From M3007 sp038203695 (GTDB lineage: Bacteria; Bacteroidota; Bacteroidia; Chitinophagales; Saprospiraceae): a stretch of 36,007 nucleotides of DNA. The notes beneath the pieces were generated by a model. The model worked only from the letters and a program-made list of their open reading frames with translations. It was not told where the DNA came from and did no database searches. The stretch is from contig JBBRDQ010000026.1 of assembly GCA_038203695.1 (NCBI GenBank), forward strand, positions 1-36,007, in the 5' to 3' direction. A program made the translations under genes and the position numbers. Of this stretch, positions 8,975 through 17,300 are shown piece by piece (within the stretch, counting starts at the first letter, position 1; every line of letters starts with the position of its first letter).

Positions 8975-11803
8975 ATGAACGTTTCTCGTACAAATCAATC
9001 GAAAAGGCTCCCCGTGCTCTTACTAATCCTCCTTATGGCTACCCTTGGCCGGGCACAGGGATTTCAAAAAATCTATGCGCCGGCAGGGTCCATCGCCCGG
9101 GATGTGGTGCAGACGGCCGATGGTGGTTATTGCCTGGCTGGTACTTTTGCCAATAGCGGTGCGTTGCGGGTAGATGCACAAGGCGCGGCGGTCTGGGCAG
9201 CCCCCGATATGTTAAACGGCGCAAAAGCGCTCGCTTTGACCCAGACTGCCGACGGTGGTTTTGTGATCCTGGGCGAAAACTATCCGGGAGCCGGCGGATT
9301 GAAAAGTATTCTGGTAAAAGTCAATGCAGCCGGCGTAGTACAATGGCAGCGAACGGCGGATAACTTTTTGTTACCCAACGGATTGAAAGACATTATTGCC
9401 ACCAGCGACGGTAAATTAGTAGCCGCTGGCAATACCCGCGATTCGCAGTATATACAGCAAATATGGCTGGTAAAGTTTGATACAGACGGCACCATTTTGT
9501 GGCAAAAGAACTTTGGCGCTGCCGGCGACGAACAGGTTTCGCGCGTCCTGGAACTGCCGGGAGGAAACCTGGTCATCAGCGGTACATTGCGCATTAACAG
9601 CAGCACCGATTTTTTTATGGCCAAAACCGATGCGGCCGGTACCCAACTCTGGTACAAAACCTATCCGAAACCCGGCCGACAAACCGCCAGCGATCTGATC
9701 CGGACCCTCGATGGCGGTCTGTTAATCATGGGTACCACCTTCAACCAGATCAGCCTTTTAAAGACCGACGGTAACGGGCAGGAAGACTGGTATCAATCCT
9801 TCAACCCCAATGGCAGCCCTAACACCGATATCATATTGGCGAATACGGTGATCGAGGATAACAGCGGGAATTTATACCTGCCGTACAATACTTACCTGCC
9901 GAATAATACATTTTCCGGCCTGAACCTGGTTAAATTAGATGAATTCGGTTTCCAGGTCTGGAAAAAATCCTTCAACGCCGTCGGGCAAATCTGGCAGGCC
10001 ATTCCCTCTGCCGATGGTAATATGGTGTTGGCGGGTGAGAGTGAGGCGGGCGCTATCCTGATTAAAGCCAATTTCGAAGCGGAAATTTACGCCAATCATA
10101 TCAAAGGTAAAGTCTACCACGACGTGGATAATGATTGTGCTTTCGACGCCGGCGAGGCACCCCTGAAAGGATTTATCGTGGAAGCGAAAAACCAGCAAAA
10201 CGAAGTGTTTTATGGTGAAACGGCCGTTGACGGCACCTATGACCTGAGTGTCGGGGAAGGTACTTTTACAGTAATCGCCAAAGCGCGGTTCGGTCAGGCG
10301 GCTTTCTGGCACGCTTGCGATACGCTGACGACTACGCTGAACGGTATCGGTCAGACCGTTACCCTGCCCAATTCCGGCGTCCGCGCCATTGCGGAATGCC
10401 CTCTGCTGGATGTGGAAATCGGCGCAGGTCTTATCCGCCGTTGCACTACACTGACCTATTACGTGGATTATTGCAACAATGGTAATATGACGGCCACCAA
10501 TGCGTATGTGCAAGTAGATTTGGCAGATGCCGCATTGACCTTTCAGAACAGTTCCATCCCACTGACCAATCAGACAGGCACCGTGCTTACTTTCAATGTT
10601 TCGGATGTAGAACCCGGCGATTGTCAGTCTTTTACCTTCCAGGTGTTCGTGTCGTGTGCTACGCCGGTCGGATACGTTTTCTGCACGGAAGCGCATATAT
10701 ACCCGGATAGTTCCTGCCTGCCGGCTAGTCCGCAGTGGGATGGCTCGACGGTAGAACTGACCACCGACTGTTCCAATACCGTGTCATTTACGCTGCGCAA
10801 CTCTGGACTGAACAATATGCAGCAGACGCAGGATTATGTGATCATAGAAGACCAGATCATGTATATGATGGGCAATTTTCAGTTAAATGCCAATGAAGAT
10901 ACGACCATTGTAGTGCCGGCGCCCCTCGGCGATGCCTACTACTTCAACACCTCGCAGACGTCGGGCAATGTGCGCAAAGGGCCGGTCGCGGCGGTGGTAA
11001 ATAATTGTAATTCGAGCAACACATCCAATCTGGCACTCCAGATGCCATTGGGCGATGCCGATCCTTTTATCGATATTCACTGCGATGATGTGGTCGGTTC
11101 GTATGATCCCAATGATAAACGCGGTTTCCCGCTGGGCTGGCAAGCCGCGCATTACATCGAGCGCGGACAGGAACTGGATTATATGGTCCGCTTCCAAAAT
11201 ACCGGCAACGACACGGCTTTTCTGGTGATCGTGAAAGACCAGATCCCGGCTGAACTGGACGTCAGCACCCTGCGCCCGGGCGCGAGCAGCCACCCGTACA
11301 CCTGGGAAGTGACCGGCCAGGGCGAAGTATCGTTTGCGTTTCCGCGCATTTTACTGCCGGATAGCACGACCAATCAGGCTGCTTCCAATGGGTATGTAAT
11401 GTTTCGCATCCAGCAAAAACCGAACCTGCCATACGGCACAATGATTGAAAATAAGGCCAGTATTTTCTTTGATTTTAACGATCCGATCATCACCAACAAG
11501 TCCACGCATACGATCCGGTCCCCTTTCGTAACCGTGGTAAAAGATCCGGTTCATGCTGGCGTGCAGTTGAAAGTTTTCCCCAATCCTTTCACGGAGCAGG
11601 TTAATTTCCAATTGCAGGGCATTCCCGCAAATGCACCCATGCAGTTTACGCTGACCGATGCGCTGGGACGTACTGCCCGCACCCAGGCGTTCACGGGCAC
11701 CGAATTCCAGTTCCAGCGCGATGGACTCGCTTCCGGCATTTATTTCTTTCGCCTGGACACACAGGGCAAGATGGTTGCCTCCGGCCGGGTGATCGTACCC
11801 TGA
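8975..11803 (+). CDS. Secreted propeller-like/DUF11-type protein with T9SS type A sorting domain
   Basis: A 942-residue protein with a signal peptide (LPVLLLILLMATLGRAQG). Residues about 30-370 are repeated units of the form 'D-G-G-(Y/F)-x-(L/I)-x-G' and 'W-x-(K/R)-x-(Y/F)' (QTADGGYCLAGTF, QTADGGFVILGEN, RTLDGGLLIMGTT), as in propeller-like bacterial surface proteins. Near residues 380-440 lies an SdrD-B/carboxypeptidase-regulatory type fold (GKVYHDVDNDCAFDAGEAPL). Residues about 740-850 form the DUF11-like conserved repeat (VRFQNTGNDTAFLVIVKD ... ENKASIFFDFNDPI). The C-terminus (VFPNPFTEQVNFQL ... GLASGIYFFRL) is a T9SS type A sorting domain. A cell-surface or released structural protein is likely; no catalytic motif is visible. 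Confidence 0.88.
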   Translation: MNVSRTNQSKRLPVLLLILLMATLGRAQGFQKIYAPAGSIARDVVQTADGGYCLAGTFANSGALRVDAQGAAVWAAPDMLNGAKALALTQTADGGFVILGENYPGAGGLKSILVKVNAAGVVQWQRTADNFLLPNGLKDIIATSDGKLVAAGNTRDSQYIQQIWLVKFDTDGTILWQKNFGAAGDEQVSRVLELPGGNLVISGTLRINSSTDFFMAKTDAAGTQLWYKTYPKPGRQTASDLIRTLDGGLLIMGTTFNQISLLKTDGNGQEDWYQSFNPNGSPNTDIILANTVIEDNSGNLYLPYNTYLPNNTFSGLNLVKLDEFGFQVWKKSFNAVGQIWQAIPSADGNMVLAGESEAGAILIKANFEAEIYANHIKGKVYHDVDNDCAFDAGEAPLKGFIVEAKNQQNEVFYGETAVDGTYDLSVGEGTFTVIAKARFGQAAFWHACDTLTTTLNGIGQTVTLPNSGVRAIAECPLLDVEIGAGLIRRCTTLTYYVDYCNNGNMTATNAYVQVDLADAALTFQNSSIPLTNQTGTVLTFNVSDVEPGDCQSFTFQVFVSCATPVGYVFCTEAHIYPDSSCLPASPQWDGSTVELTTDCSNTVSFTLRNSGLNNMQQTQDYVIIEDQIMYMMGNFQLNANEDTTIVVPAPLGDAYYFNTSQTSGNVRKGPVAAVVNNCNSSNTSNLALQMPLGDADPFIDIHCDDVVGSYDPNDKRGFPLGWQAAHYIERGQELDYMVRFQNTGNDTAFLVIVKDQIPAELDVSTLRPGASSHPYTWEVTGQGEVSFAFPRILLPDSTTNQAASNGYVMFRIQQKPNLPYGTMIENKASIFFDFNDPIITNKSTHTIRSPFVTVVKDPVHAGVQLKVFPNPFTEQVNFQLQGIPANAPMQFTLTDALGRTARTQAFTGTEFQFQRDGLASGIYFFRLDTQGKMVASGRVIVP

Positions 11804-11842
11804 GGTTGCTGAGATGTATCAAAAGATACAGGTGGCAATTAT

Positions 11843-11856
11843 TTAATTTGCATCAT
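11843..11856 (+). promoter_or_regulatory. Possible -7 box TTAATTTG followed by CATCAT
   Basis: TTAATTTG (11843-11850) is one mismatch from TAnnTTTG and precedes the ATG at 11872. The 12-mer AATTTGCATCAT occurs again at 14263-14274 upstream of the sigma gene. A short hairpin TGTATC-AAAA-GATACA lies just upstream of it, so the gene may have its own start site inside the 68-base gap. Confidence 0.3.
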
Positions 11857-11871
11857 TTAAAACTTAAAAAA

Positions 11872-14082
11872 ATGAATATCCGAACCATACTACTCGTTTT
11901 TTTTGCTTTTGCTGCTGCTTCATCAGCGAATGCGCAATGCCTTACCCTGAATGATTGCGCTGCTACCGGTTTGCAGGAGGCTTGCGACCTGACAACCAAC
12001 GACCCCCTGTTGTGGAACGATCCTGTCTTTTGGGCGGCCGGTTACGCGACCCATGATTTGCCCGAAGTGTCGTTTGAGCATGGCCGCAGCGTTACAAATA
12101 CCTGTGCCAACGGGACTACCGTCGGCTTTCGGCTTTTTCTGGATTTAGACGGCAATGGAACGCAGGAATCGGTTTTGCAAAGTGCCGATTTAGCGCCGGC
12201 CGGATCTATTTGGTTTAACAACAGTGCGTTGCCCAATTATCAGGGTGGTGTGGCGGTCATCTTTGATAGCCGTGCGGTACCCAACGGTGAAAAGTATCAG
12301 TTCGGAATAGAACAATCCACCACTGGCAACCTCACCTCGGTGCAACTGCGCTGGACGACAGTGGCCAATCCGGGCGTTTTTGTACCCGTACAACTACCGT
12401 TTGGCGTGCATAAAATCCAGTGGATTTTTTCCGATGGCGGCGGCGGTGAAGTGATTTGCGAGCAAAACTGGACGATAAAAGATTGCAAAAAGCCAACGAT
12501 CGTGTGTTTGAATGGCCTCAGTGCCAACATTATGCCTACCCAGCAGATTGACTTGTGGGCTACTGATTTTTTACAGTACGCGGAGGACAACTACAGCGCG
12601 TCCAGTAATATAAAAATTGCTATCGTGAAATCGTCCCAGAGTACCGGGAGTTTCCCGGTAGATTCAGCCGGTCTTCCGGTGAAAAAAGTAATTTTTACCT
12701 GTGCGGAATTGGGCTTACAGCCGGTAGAACTTTGGGCAATGGATGAAGCTGGCAACGTTGATTATTGTGAAACCTACGTAATTGTGCAGGATGGCCTGGG
12801 GAATTGCAGTGGAAGTCCGCATGTTGTAAATATTTGCAGTAAGCTGTGGTGTAACGATGCCGTGATTAGCAATATGCAATATGATTTCCAGGGAACAACA
12901 CCAGGTATACCACCTACAACTATATTTTTACCTGTGTCCAACGCGTGCGGATATTTTAGTTCAAATGCGTTCCCACTTGCCGGTAATTTTACGATTACCC
13001 CGTATAAGGATGACGATCCGTTGAATGGCGTCACCCTCCTGGATCTGGTGGCTATTTCAAAACATATTCTGGGTCTGGAGCCGTTGTCGACCTATGCCAT
13101 GATTGCTGCGGATGCTAATAAAAGCAATTCGATCACCACTTTCGACATTGTCGAATTGAAAAAATTATTGCTGGGTATCTACTCCGAGCTCCCTAATAAT
13201 ACCTCCTGGCGCTTTGTAGATGGCGATTTTGTTTTCTTTAACCCGGCTAATCCGTTTCAGATGGTATTTCCAGAAAGCAGTACGTTGGTCAATATACAGA
13301 GCGATACCCTGGAGTTTTCGTTTGTGGCCGTCAAAATTGGCGATGTCGATTGCAGTGCCATTCCCGGTTTTCAGGGCGAAGTGCCGCAGGAGCGCTCTGT
13401 ACAGCGTATTCTGACTATTCCCGATGCGACCTTGTTAGCCGGAGAAACGCTGGATTTGCCCATCCGCACCAGCGAAGACAGTGACTGGCTGGCGCTGCAA
13501 ATAGGTTTGCGTTTTGATCCACAAAGTCTTGTTATAGAGGCGATTACACCAGGAAACCTGCCTGAGATGGAGGCCAGTAGTTTTGCCTTTTTTCAAACGG
13601 GATTGGTTAATATAGCCTGGTTTCAGCCCATTGCCCAGTCAATTGCCGCCGCCGAAAATATCGCCACGATTCGTGTACGGGCATTGCAAGCGGTGCATCT
13701 GAAAGACGCCATTTCACTCCATACAGGTGGCAGTGAAGGGTTGATTGCTAGTGGGTACGATGGTCAGGAAAACAACTTCGGCCTGCAACTTGAGTTTCAG
13801 GATGCCCAGCAACCTTCACAGGAACCGACTGGCATTTTTGCCCCGCAGCCCAACCCTTCCAAGGCCAATGTCACTATTCCCGTACGGCTGGCGCAAACCG
13901 AAAATGTGCGGCTGGAACTGACCGATGTGCATGGAAGAATCCTGTATAACGTCCAAAAAAACCTGGAGCGCGGCACCCAGTTACTGGATATCCCGGCCGA
14001 CGTTTTCCGGGGTGCGGGCATGTATGGTTGGCGGGTACGCGCCGGCGCGACGGTGGCCAGCGGCACGATCGTGCGGTATTGA
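11872..14082 (+). CDS. T9SS cargo protein with HYR-like, dockerin-like and cohesin-like segments
   Basis: The start is placed at ATG 11872, because MNIRTILLVFFAFAAASSANAQ is a clean signal peptide; the frame also reads upstream to 11806 but that extension is charged. The product is 736 residues. Residues about 200-335 contain an HYR/Ig-like pattern (EDNYS ... WAMDEAGNVDYCETYVIVQD). Residues about 380-436 hold two Ca-binding helix units (DDDPLNGVTLLDLVAISKHI and DANKSNSITTFDIVELKKLL) resembling a type I dockerin. Residues about 513-640 (LAGETLDLPIRTSE ... LALQIGLRFDPQSL) look like a cohesin-type beta sandwich. The C-terminus from about 655 (QPNPSKANVTIPVRL ... GMYGWRVRAG) is a T9SS type A sorting domain. 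It follows the 942-residue cargo gene by 68 bases and may be in the same unit. Confidence 0.87.
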   Translation: MNIRTILLVFFAFAAASSANAQCLTLNDCAATGLQEACDLTTNDPLLWNDPVFWAAGYATHDLPEVSFEHGRSVTNTCANGTTVGFRLFLDLDGNGTQESVLQSADLAPAGSIWFNNSALPNYQGGVAVIFDSRAVPNGEKYQFGIEQSTTGNLTSVQLRWTTVANPGVFVPVQLPFGVHKIQWIFSDGGGGEVICEQNWTIKDCKKPTIVCLNGLSANIMPTQQIDLWATDFLQYAEDNYSASSNIKIAIVKSSQSTGSFPVDSAGLPVKKVIFTCAELGLQPVELWAMDEAGNVDYCETYVIVQDGLGNCSGSPHVVNICSKLWCNDAVISNMQYDFQGTTPGIPPTTIFLPVSNACGYFSSNAFPLAGNFTITPYKDDDPLNGVTLLDLVAISKHILGLEPLSTYAMIAADANKSNSITTFDIVELKKLLLGIYSELPNNTSWRFVDGDFVFFNPANPFQMVFPESSTLVNIQSDTLEFSFVAVKIGDVDCSAIPGFQGEVPQERSVQRILTIPDATLLAGETLDLPIRTSEDSDWLALQIGLRFDPQSLVIEAITPGNLPEMEASSFAFFQTGLVNIAWFQPIAQSIAAAENIATIRVRALQAVHLKDAISLHTGGSEGLIASGYDGQENNFGLQLEFQDAQQPSQEPTGIFAPQPNPSKANVTIPVRLAQTENVRLELTDVHGRILYNVQKNLERGTQLLDIPADVFRGAGMYGWRVRAGATVASGTIVRY

Positions 14083-14131
14083 TCCGGTCGCTTGGCAAGG
14101 GTGGGAGACAATAGTACCTTGCGTTGTAAAC

Positions 14132-14187
14132 AACACAAAATGAGGCCGACTCACAAGTAACGTTGTGAGTCGGCCTCATTTTGTGTT
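14132..14187. terminator. Perfect 25-bp hairpin (left boundary of island)
   Basis: Arms 14132-14156 and 14163-14187 are perfectly complementary over 25 bp around the six-base loop GTAACG. It probably acts as a terminator for the T9SS gene ending at 14082, although the T run lies within and just after the stem. Its central 32 bases (14144-14175) are the exact reverse complement of the core at 18320-18351. Confidence 0.8.
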
Positions 14188-14260
14188 ATATGTTGGTATT
14201 TTATCGTTTCCCAGCTGCTCCCTTATTAAATTTTGTTTACGCCCGTGTGCCACCTTTTCC

Positions 14261-14268
14261 AAAATTTG
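14261..14268 (+). promoter_or_regulatory. Possible -7 box (AAAATTTG) of the sigma/barrel pair
   Basis: AAAATTTG is one mismatch from TAnnTTTG and lies about 38 bases before the ATG at 14306. It shares AATTTGCATCAT with the region before 11872. The -33 element is not clear. Confidence 0.3.
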
Positions 14269-14305
14269 CATCATCTCCTATTGAACGATCGACACCAAAC
14301 TTTTA

Positions 14306-15346
14306 ATGAAAAAAATATCCTGGGAAGAATTGTACCGCCTCGAAGCACCAAAGTTATTGGCTGTTTGCCGCCGTTATGTCAATGACTTGCACAAAGCAGA
14401 GGATTTGATGCACGATGCTTTTTTGACTGCCATCCACAAACAGGCGGGTTTTAGCAATACAGGTGCGGTGGAGGCTTGGCTTCGGCGCATTGCAGTGAAC
14501 ACGGTGCTGCAATACCTGCGGCAAGAAAAAAAACTCAGCCTCCTGCTGCAAACCGATGTGCCAGAGCGGGGTGAGGAACAAGTAGAGGACGCTGACGACC
14601 CCCAAAATATCATTTTGGCCGCAGGTTTTGACAAAGCAGTATTGTTGAATGCTTTGGATCTACTCCCGGAACACCACAAAACGGTGTTCAATCTCTATGT
14701 TTTTGAGGAATATTCACATAAGCAAATAGCGGAGATGCTTGGCATCATCCCCGCCACGTCAAAATCGCACCTTGCAAGGGCGCGAAAAAAAATCCAGGCA
14801 ATATTATTGCAAAAAGCAAAAGAAATGAAAGAAAAACAAAGAAGGGCTGCGATTATTTTGTTTCCATTTTTAAAGGAAAAAGAAAAGTACCTTGATGACA
14901 TGTACAAACAAGCATTGTCAGAAAAGGGTATACAACCCACTGCGAACATGTCAAAGGTCTTGGCCGAAGCCATGAAAACAGCCCCGCCAATACAGGTGCC
15001 AACCCCCAGTGTTTGGTTACAGCCAATGGCTTTGGGCGGCACATCAATTACGGTCATCGTAGTTGCGGTAAGCTTGTTTTTGTCGAAAAAACAAGACATA
15101 CCTGCCGCAAATATGGAAAGCAAGGTGGAGTTAAGTACCTCCATTGACCAAACCAGCAGGGATATAACGCCTGTAGCAACAGCCTTCCAAAACCCCGTTT
15201 TTGCAGATACGCAGCAAGCAAAACCAGCAGCCATACCGATCAAACGTCAAAAAACAGATGCAACAGCGACAAGCAAAGCCCCCCAACCTGTTATCATCAG
15301 AAAGCAAATAATTCTGAAAGACACGGTTCTTCAAATCATCAAGTAA
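14306..15346 (+). CDS. ECF-type sigma factor fused to a membrane-anchored C-terminal extension
   Basis: A 346-residue protein. Residues 1-80 are sigma-70 region 2 (KAEDLMHDAFLTAIHK, then AWLRRIAVNTVLQYLR). Residues about 112-168 are region 4, with the helix-turn-helix YSHKQIAEMLGIIPATSKSHLARARKK. Ordinary ECF factors end here at about 180 residues. This one continues with a basic helical segment (170-225), a proline-rich stretch, one hydrophobic helix at about 242-260 (GGTSITVIVVAVSLFLSKK) and an 85-residue polar tail ending IIRKQIILKDTVLQIIK. The tail is expected in the periplasm. The layout resembles a sigma factor and a FecR-like anti-sigma/anchor in one chain. The barrel gene follows after two bases, so both are co-expressed. 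A standard sigma factor would be cytoplasmic; membrane tethering is inferred from the helix. Confidence 0.85.
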   Translation: MKKISWEELYRLEAPKLLAVCRRYVNDLHKAEDLMHDAFLTAIHKQAGFSNTGAVEAWLRRIAVNTVLQYLRQEKKLSLLLQTDVPERGEEQVEDADDPQNIILAAGFDKAVLLNALDLLPEHHKTVFNLYVFEEYSHKQIAEMLGIIPATSKSHLARARKKIQAILLQKAKEMKEKQRRAAIILFPFLKEKEKYLDDMYKQALSEKGIQPTANMSKVLAEAMKTAPPIQVPTPSVWLQPMALGGTSITVIVVAVSLFLSKKQDIPAANMESKVELSTSIDQTSRDITPVATAFQNPVFADTQQAKPAAIPIKRQKTDATATSKAPQPVIIRKQIILKDTVLQIIK

Positions 15347-15348
15347 AT

Positions 15349-16335
15349 ATGAAACGAGCAATCATCAACAGTATATTGACAGGTTGTTTGGTGTTATGCA
15401 GCCTTGGAGCAGGCGCGCAAAACGCCATTTTTGCGCCATACAAACCAGCGAAATTGGTCGCCGACACGATATTTGTATATGATACTGTGTTCGTCACCGA
15501 TACGCTCCGAATCTACCTGCCAACAAAAAATATGACCGTGATACACCAACTGCCTACGCAGGATGCAAGCAGCGGGCTGGTTATCAGGAATGCAGGTAAA
15601 GAAAATATTTTGATAATTTCTTCGGGCATGGCTGCCACCATTTCTACAAACAGCATCACTGATTCAGTAAACATTTTCAATGTAGAAAAATCTGAAGCAG
15701 TGAAAAAATTAAGTTTCTTCGGTGTCGTTTTCTTTGCCTTCCAGAACATGGTATTGGCACAAAACGACTTTCACCTCAATTTTGGTGGCGGTATGTACAA
15801 CCTAACAACGAACAATAGCCTACAAACCCCAAAGTCCCCGCAATTTTTGGCGGGCCTTGGTTATAGCCGCACAATGGCAGCAGGCAAGATCAGCCTCCAG
15901 GCAGAACTCAACTATCATTTCTTGATTCGTTCGGATTTCGATAACGTTGGTAACTTGATGTACCAACCAAATCCGCTCCGCAACAATGAAGGGTTTGCAC
16001 AAAACTATCACCTGGTGAATCTGCCTGTTTCCTTGCAATGGAACACCAAGTGGTTCAGCCCGCATGCAGGGCTGGAGTTATACTACAAGACGTCGCCAAA
16101 AATTCCATACGTAGCCACCACCACCAGTGGAGAAAGTGTAAGCCAGCCCTATTATATAGCCTATCATGCAATTGGTTGGTTTATCGGTTTTCAGGTGCCT
16201 ATTTCTAATCGCCTGCGAGGAAATTTGAATTATTTCCAAGGCATTAGTACAGAATACACGGCGCAGTTCAATGGCGACCAATACAGTACCAAGATGCGAA
16301 GGCTTGAAGTAAGTTTGAGTTATCGCCTGCGGTAA
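15349..16335 (+). CDS. Outer-membrane beta-barrel protein with two signal-peptide-like segments
   Basis: A 328-residue protein starting two bases after the sigma gene. Residues 1-24 form a signal peptide ending GAGAQ. Residues 25-118 are a polar region with VADTIFVYDTVFVTDTL, similar in style to the periplasmic tail of the sigma fusion. Residues 119-138 (KKLSFFGVVFFAFQNMVLAQ) look like a second complete signal peptide with a cleavable AQ end. Residues 140-328 have the alternating aromatic pattern of a PorT-like/OMP_b-brl_2 barrel (FHLNFGGGMY ... LEVSLSYRLR). There is no Met between residues 95 and 133, so the barrel is not simply a separate gene with its own start. This looks like a fusion of two exported proteins, or a processed precursor. 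The likely role is outer-membrane partner of the membrane-tethered sigma factor. Confidence 0.8.
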   Translation: MKRAIINSILTGCLVLCSLGAGAQNAIFAPYKPAKLVADTIFVYDTVFVTDTLRIYLPTKNMTVIHQLPTQDASSGLVIRNAGKENILIISSGMAATISTNSITDSVNIFNVEKSEAVKKLSFFGVVFFAFQNMVLAQNDFHLNFGGGMYNLTTNNSLQTPKSPQFLAGLGYSRTMAAGKISLQAELNYHFLIRSDFDNVGNLMYQPNPLRNNEGFAQNYHLVNLPVSLQWNTKWFSPHAGLELYYKTSPKIPYVATTTSGESVSQPYYIAYHAIGWFIGFQVPISNRLRGNLNYFQGISTEYTAQFNGDQYSTKMRRLEVSLSYRLR

Positions 16336-16363
16336 AGGCTTTTTTATCCAAGTTTCATGCAGC

Positions 16364-16390
16364 GTTGGAAGTATCTATTACCCTTCCAAC
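16364..16390 (+). terminator. Weak hairpin after the barrel gene
   Basis: GTTGGAAG (16364-16371) pairs with CTTCCAAC (16383-16390) around an 11-base loop and is followed by T-rich sequence. It is short for a terminator. Confidence 0.35.
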
Positions 16391-16491
16391 TTGCTTGTTT
16401 ATAAAGAGGAATTTCGTAACCTGTAATACGATTATTCCTTTTCAGGGACACTTGGATATGCCAGAGTTTAAAGATATTTAGAAATTTGCGA

Positions 16492-16526
16492 GGAGTTTAG
16501 TTATTGACAGATAACAACTAAACTCC
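16492..16526. terminator. Inverted repeat between convergent genes
   Basis: GGAGTTTAGTT (16492-16502) pairs perfectly with AACTAAACTCC (16516-16526) over 11 bp around a 13-base loop. It lies between the convergent barrel gene and the DUF3891 gene, so a bidirectional terminator is plausible, but no T run follows. Confidence 0.45.
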
Positions 16527-16559
16527 TGTCGATTGACTATAACAAGAAGCATTTCTTAA

Positions 16560-17300
16560 CTATTTTGCAAAAATAAATTCCTGCCTTTGTACAGGGGTAT
16601 TTTTACAAACTTCGTCAAATTCTTTAGTGGAATTAAATTTCAATTGTTCTAAAATTTTATATTCATAGAAGACTTTGAAAGTGTTATTTTTGAACACCCA
16701 AGGTTCAACCGTAATTTCATTATTTCTTTTATAAAAAGTCTGGTTCATGTCACCGTCTGGGCTTTTGGAAACTTCCATTTTCCTGCCCTCGGGCTGAATT
16801 TTATCCATGCAAATTAATAAAGAAAAAGCATCGCACCATTCTAAGAAACGGTATAGACGATCAGCATGTTTTTTGTCAATATCTAAGTTTTTAAGCGCAT
16901 TTGTCCGAAGTTTTTCTTGATCTTTGAGAAAAGCATCCAAATCCTTATCCTCACCCTCTTTACGACCACTATACAAGAATTTCATATGCAAAGAAATCAA
17001 TAGCGCATTTAACTCACTCTTTGACTCTGATATTTCCATGACGTTCAATAGTTGAGTCAAATCTGTCTTTTTCGAATGATCACTCACCAAAAAATGTCGC
17101 GGTGCTCCAGCATCCGTAAGGTTTTTTTCTTGAGCAGTTTCCTTCACACCATCGTCGTGCTCAGCGATAGCGATGATGGTAGGAACTATAATATGGCTGG
17201 GCAAATCAATATCGTATTCATAAGCCAACATAGCGGCTAAAAGCCCATGTGAGCGTTGATTGATAATTTTCCAACCTTTATCATGCGATATGACAATCAT
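16560..17300 (-). CDS. DUF3891 family protein
   Basis: A 246-residue soluble protein recognised from its N-terminus: MIVISHDKGWKIINQRSHG is the typical opening of DUF3891 (Met-Ile-Val, then GW, then Q-x-x-H). H18 and the later AEHDDG (H48-D49) recall an H...HD arrangement, so a metal-dependent hydrolase is conceivable, but this is inference. The frame continues upstream to 17402 with a hydrophobic stretch; I chose the ATG at 17300 because family members begin with MIV. The gene is strikingly AT-rich (about a quarter G+C in 16561-16680 by hand count), unlike the surrounding genes. It is convergent with the sigma-linked barrel gene and adjacent to a transposase remnant, so it is a likely horizontal acquisition. 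Function unknown. Confidence 0.75.
   Translation of the reverse strand: MIVISHDKGWKIINQRSHGLLAAMLAYEYDIDLPSHIIVPTIIAIAEHDDGVKETAQEKNLTDAGAPRHFLVSDHSKKTDLTQLLNVMEISESKSELNALLISLHMKFLYSGRKEGEDKDLDAFLKDQEKLRTNALKNLDIDKKHADRLYRFLEWCDAFSLLICMDKIQPEGRKMEVSKSPDGDMNQTFYKRNNEITVEPWVFKNNTFKVFYEYKILEQLKFNSTKEFDEVCKNTPVQRQEFIFAK

Noticed and set aside
9935..10696. Long open frame (253 codons) on the minus strand
   Set aside because: It lies antisense inside the 942-residue T9SS gene, has no domain, and its composition mirrors the sense frame. Treated as a shadow.
16345..16458. Inverted pair ATCCAAGT ... ACTTGGAT, considered as ends of an insertion element
   Set aside because: Eight base pairs over about 100 bases is expected by chance in AT-rich DNA, and no transposase lies between them.
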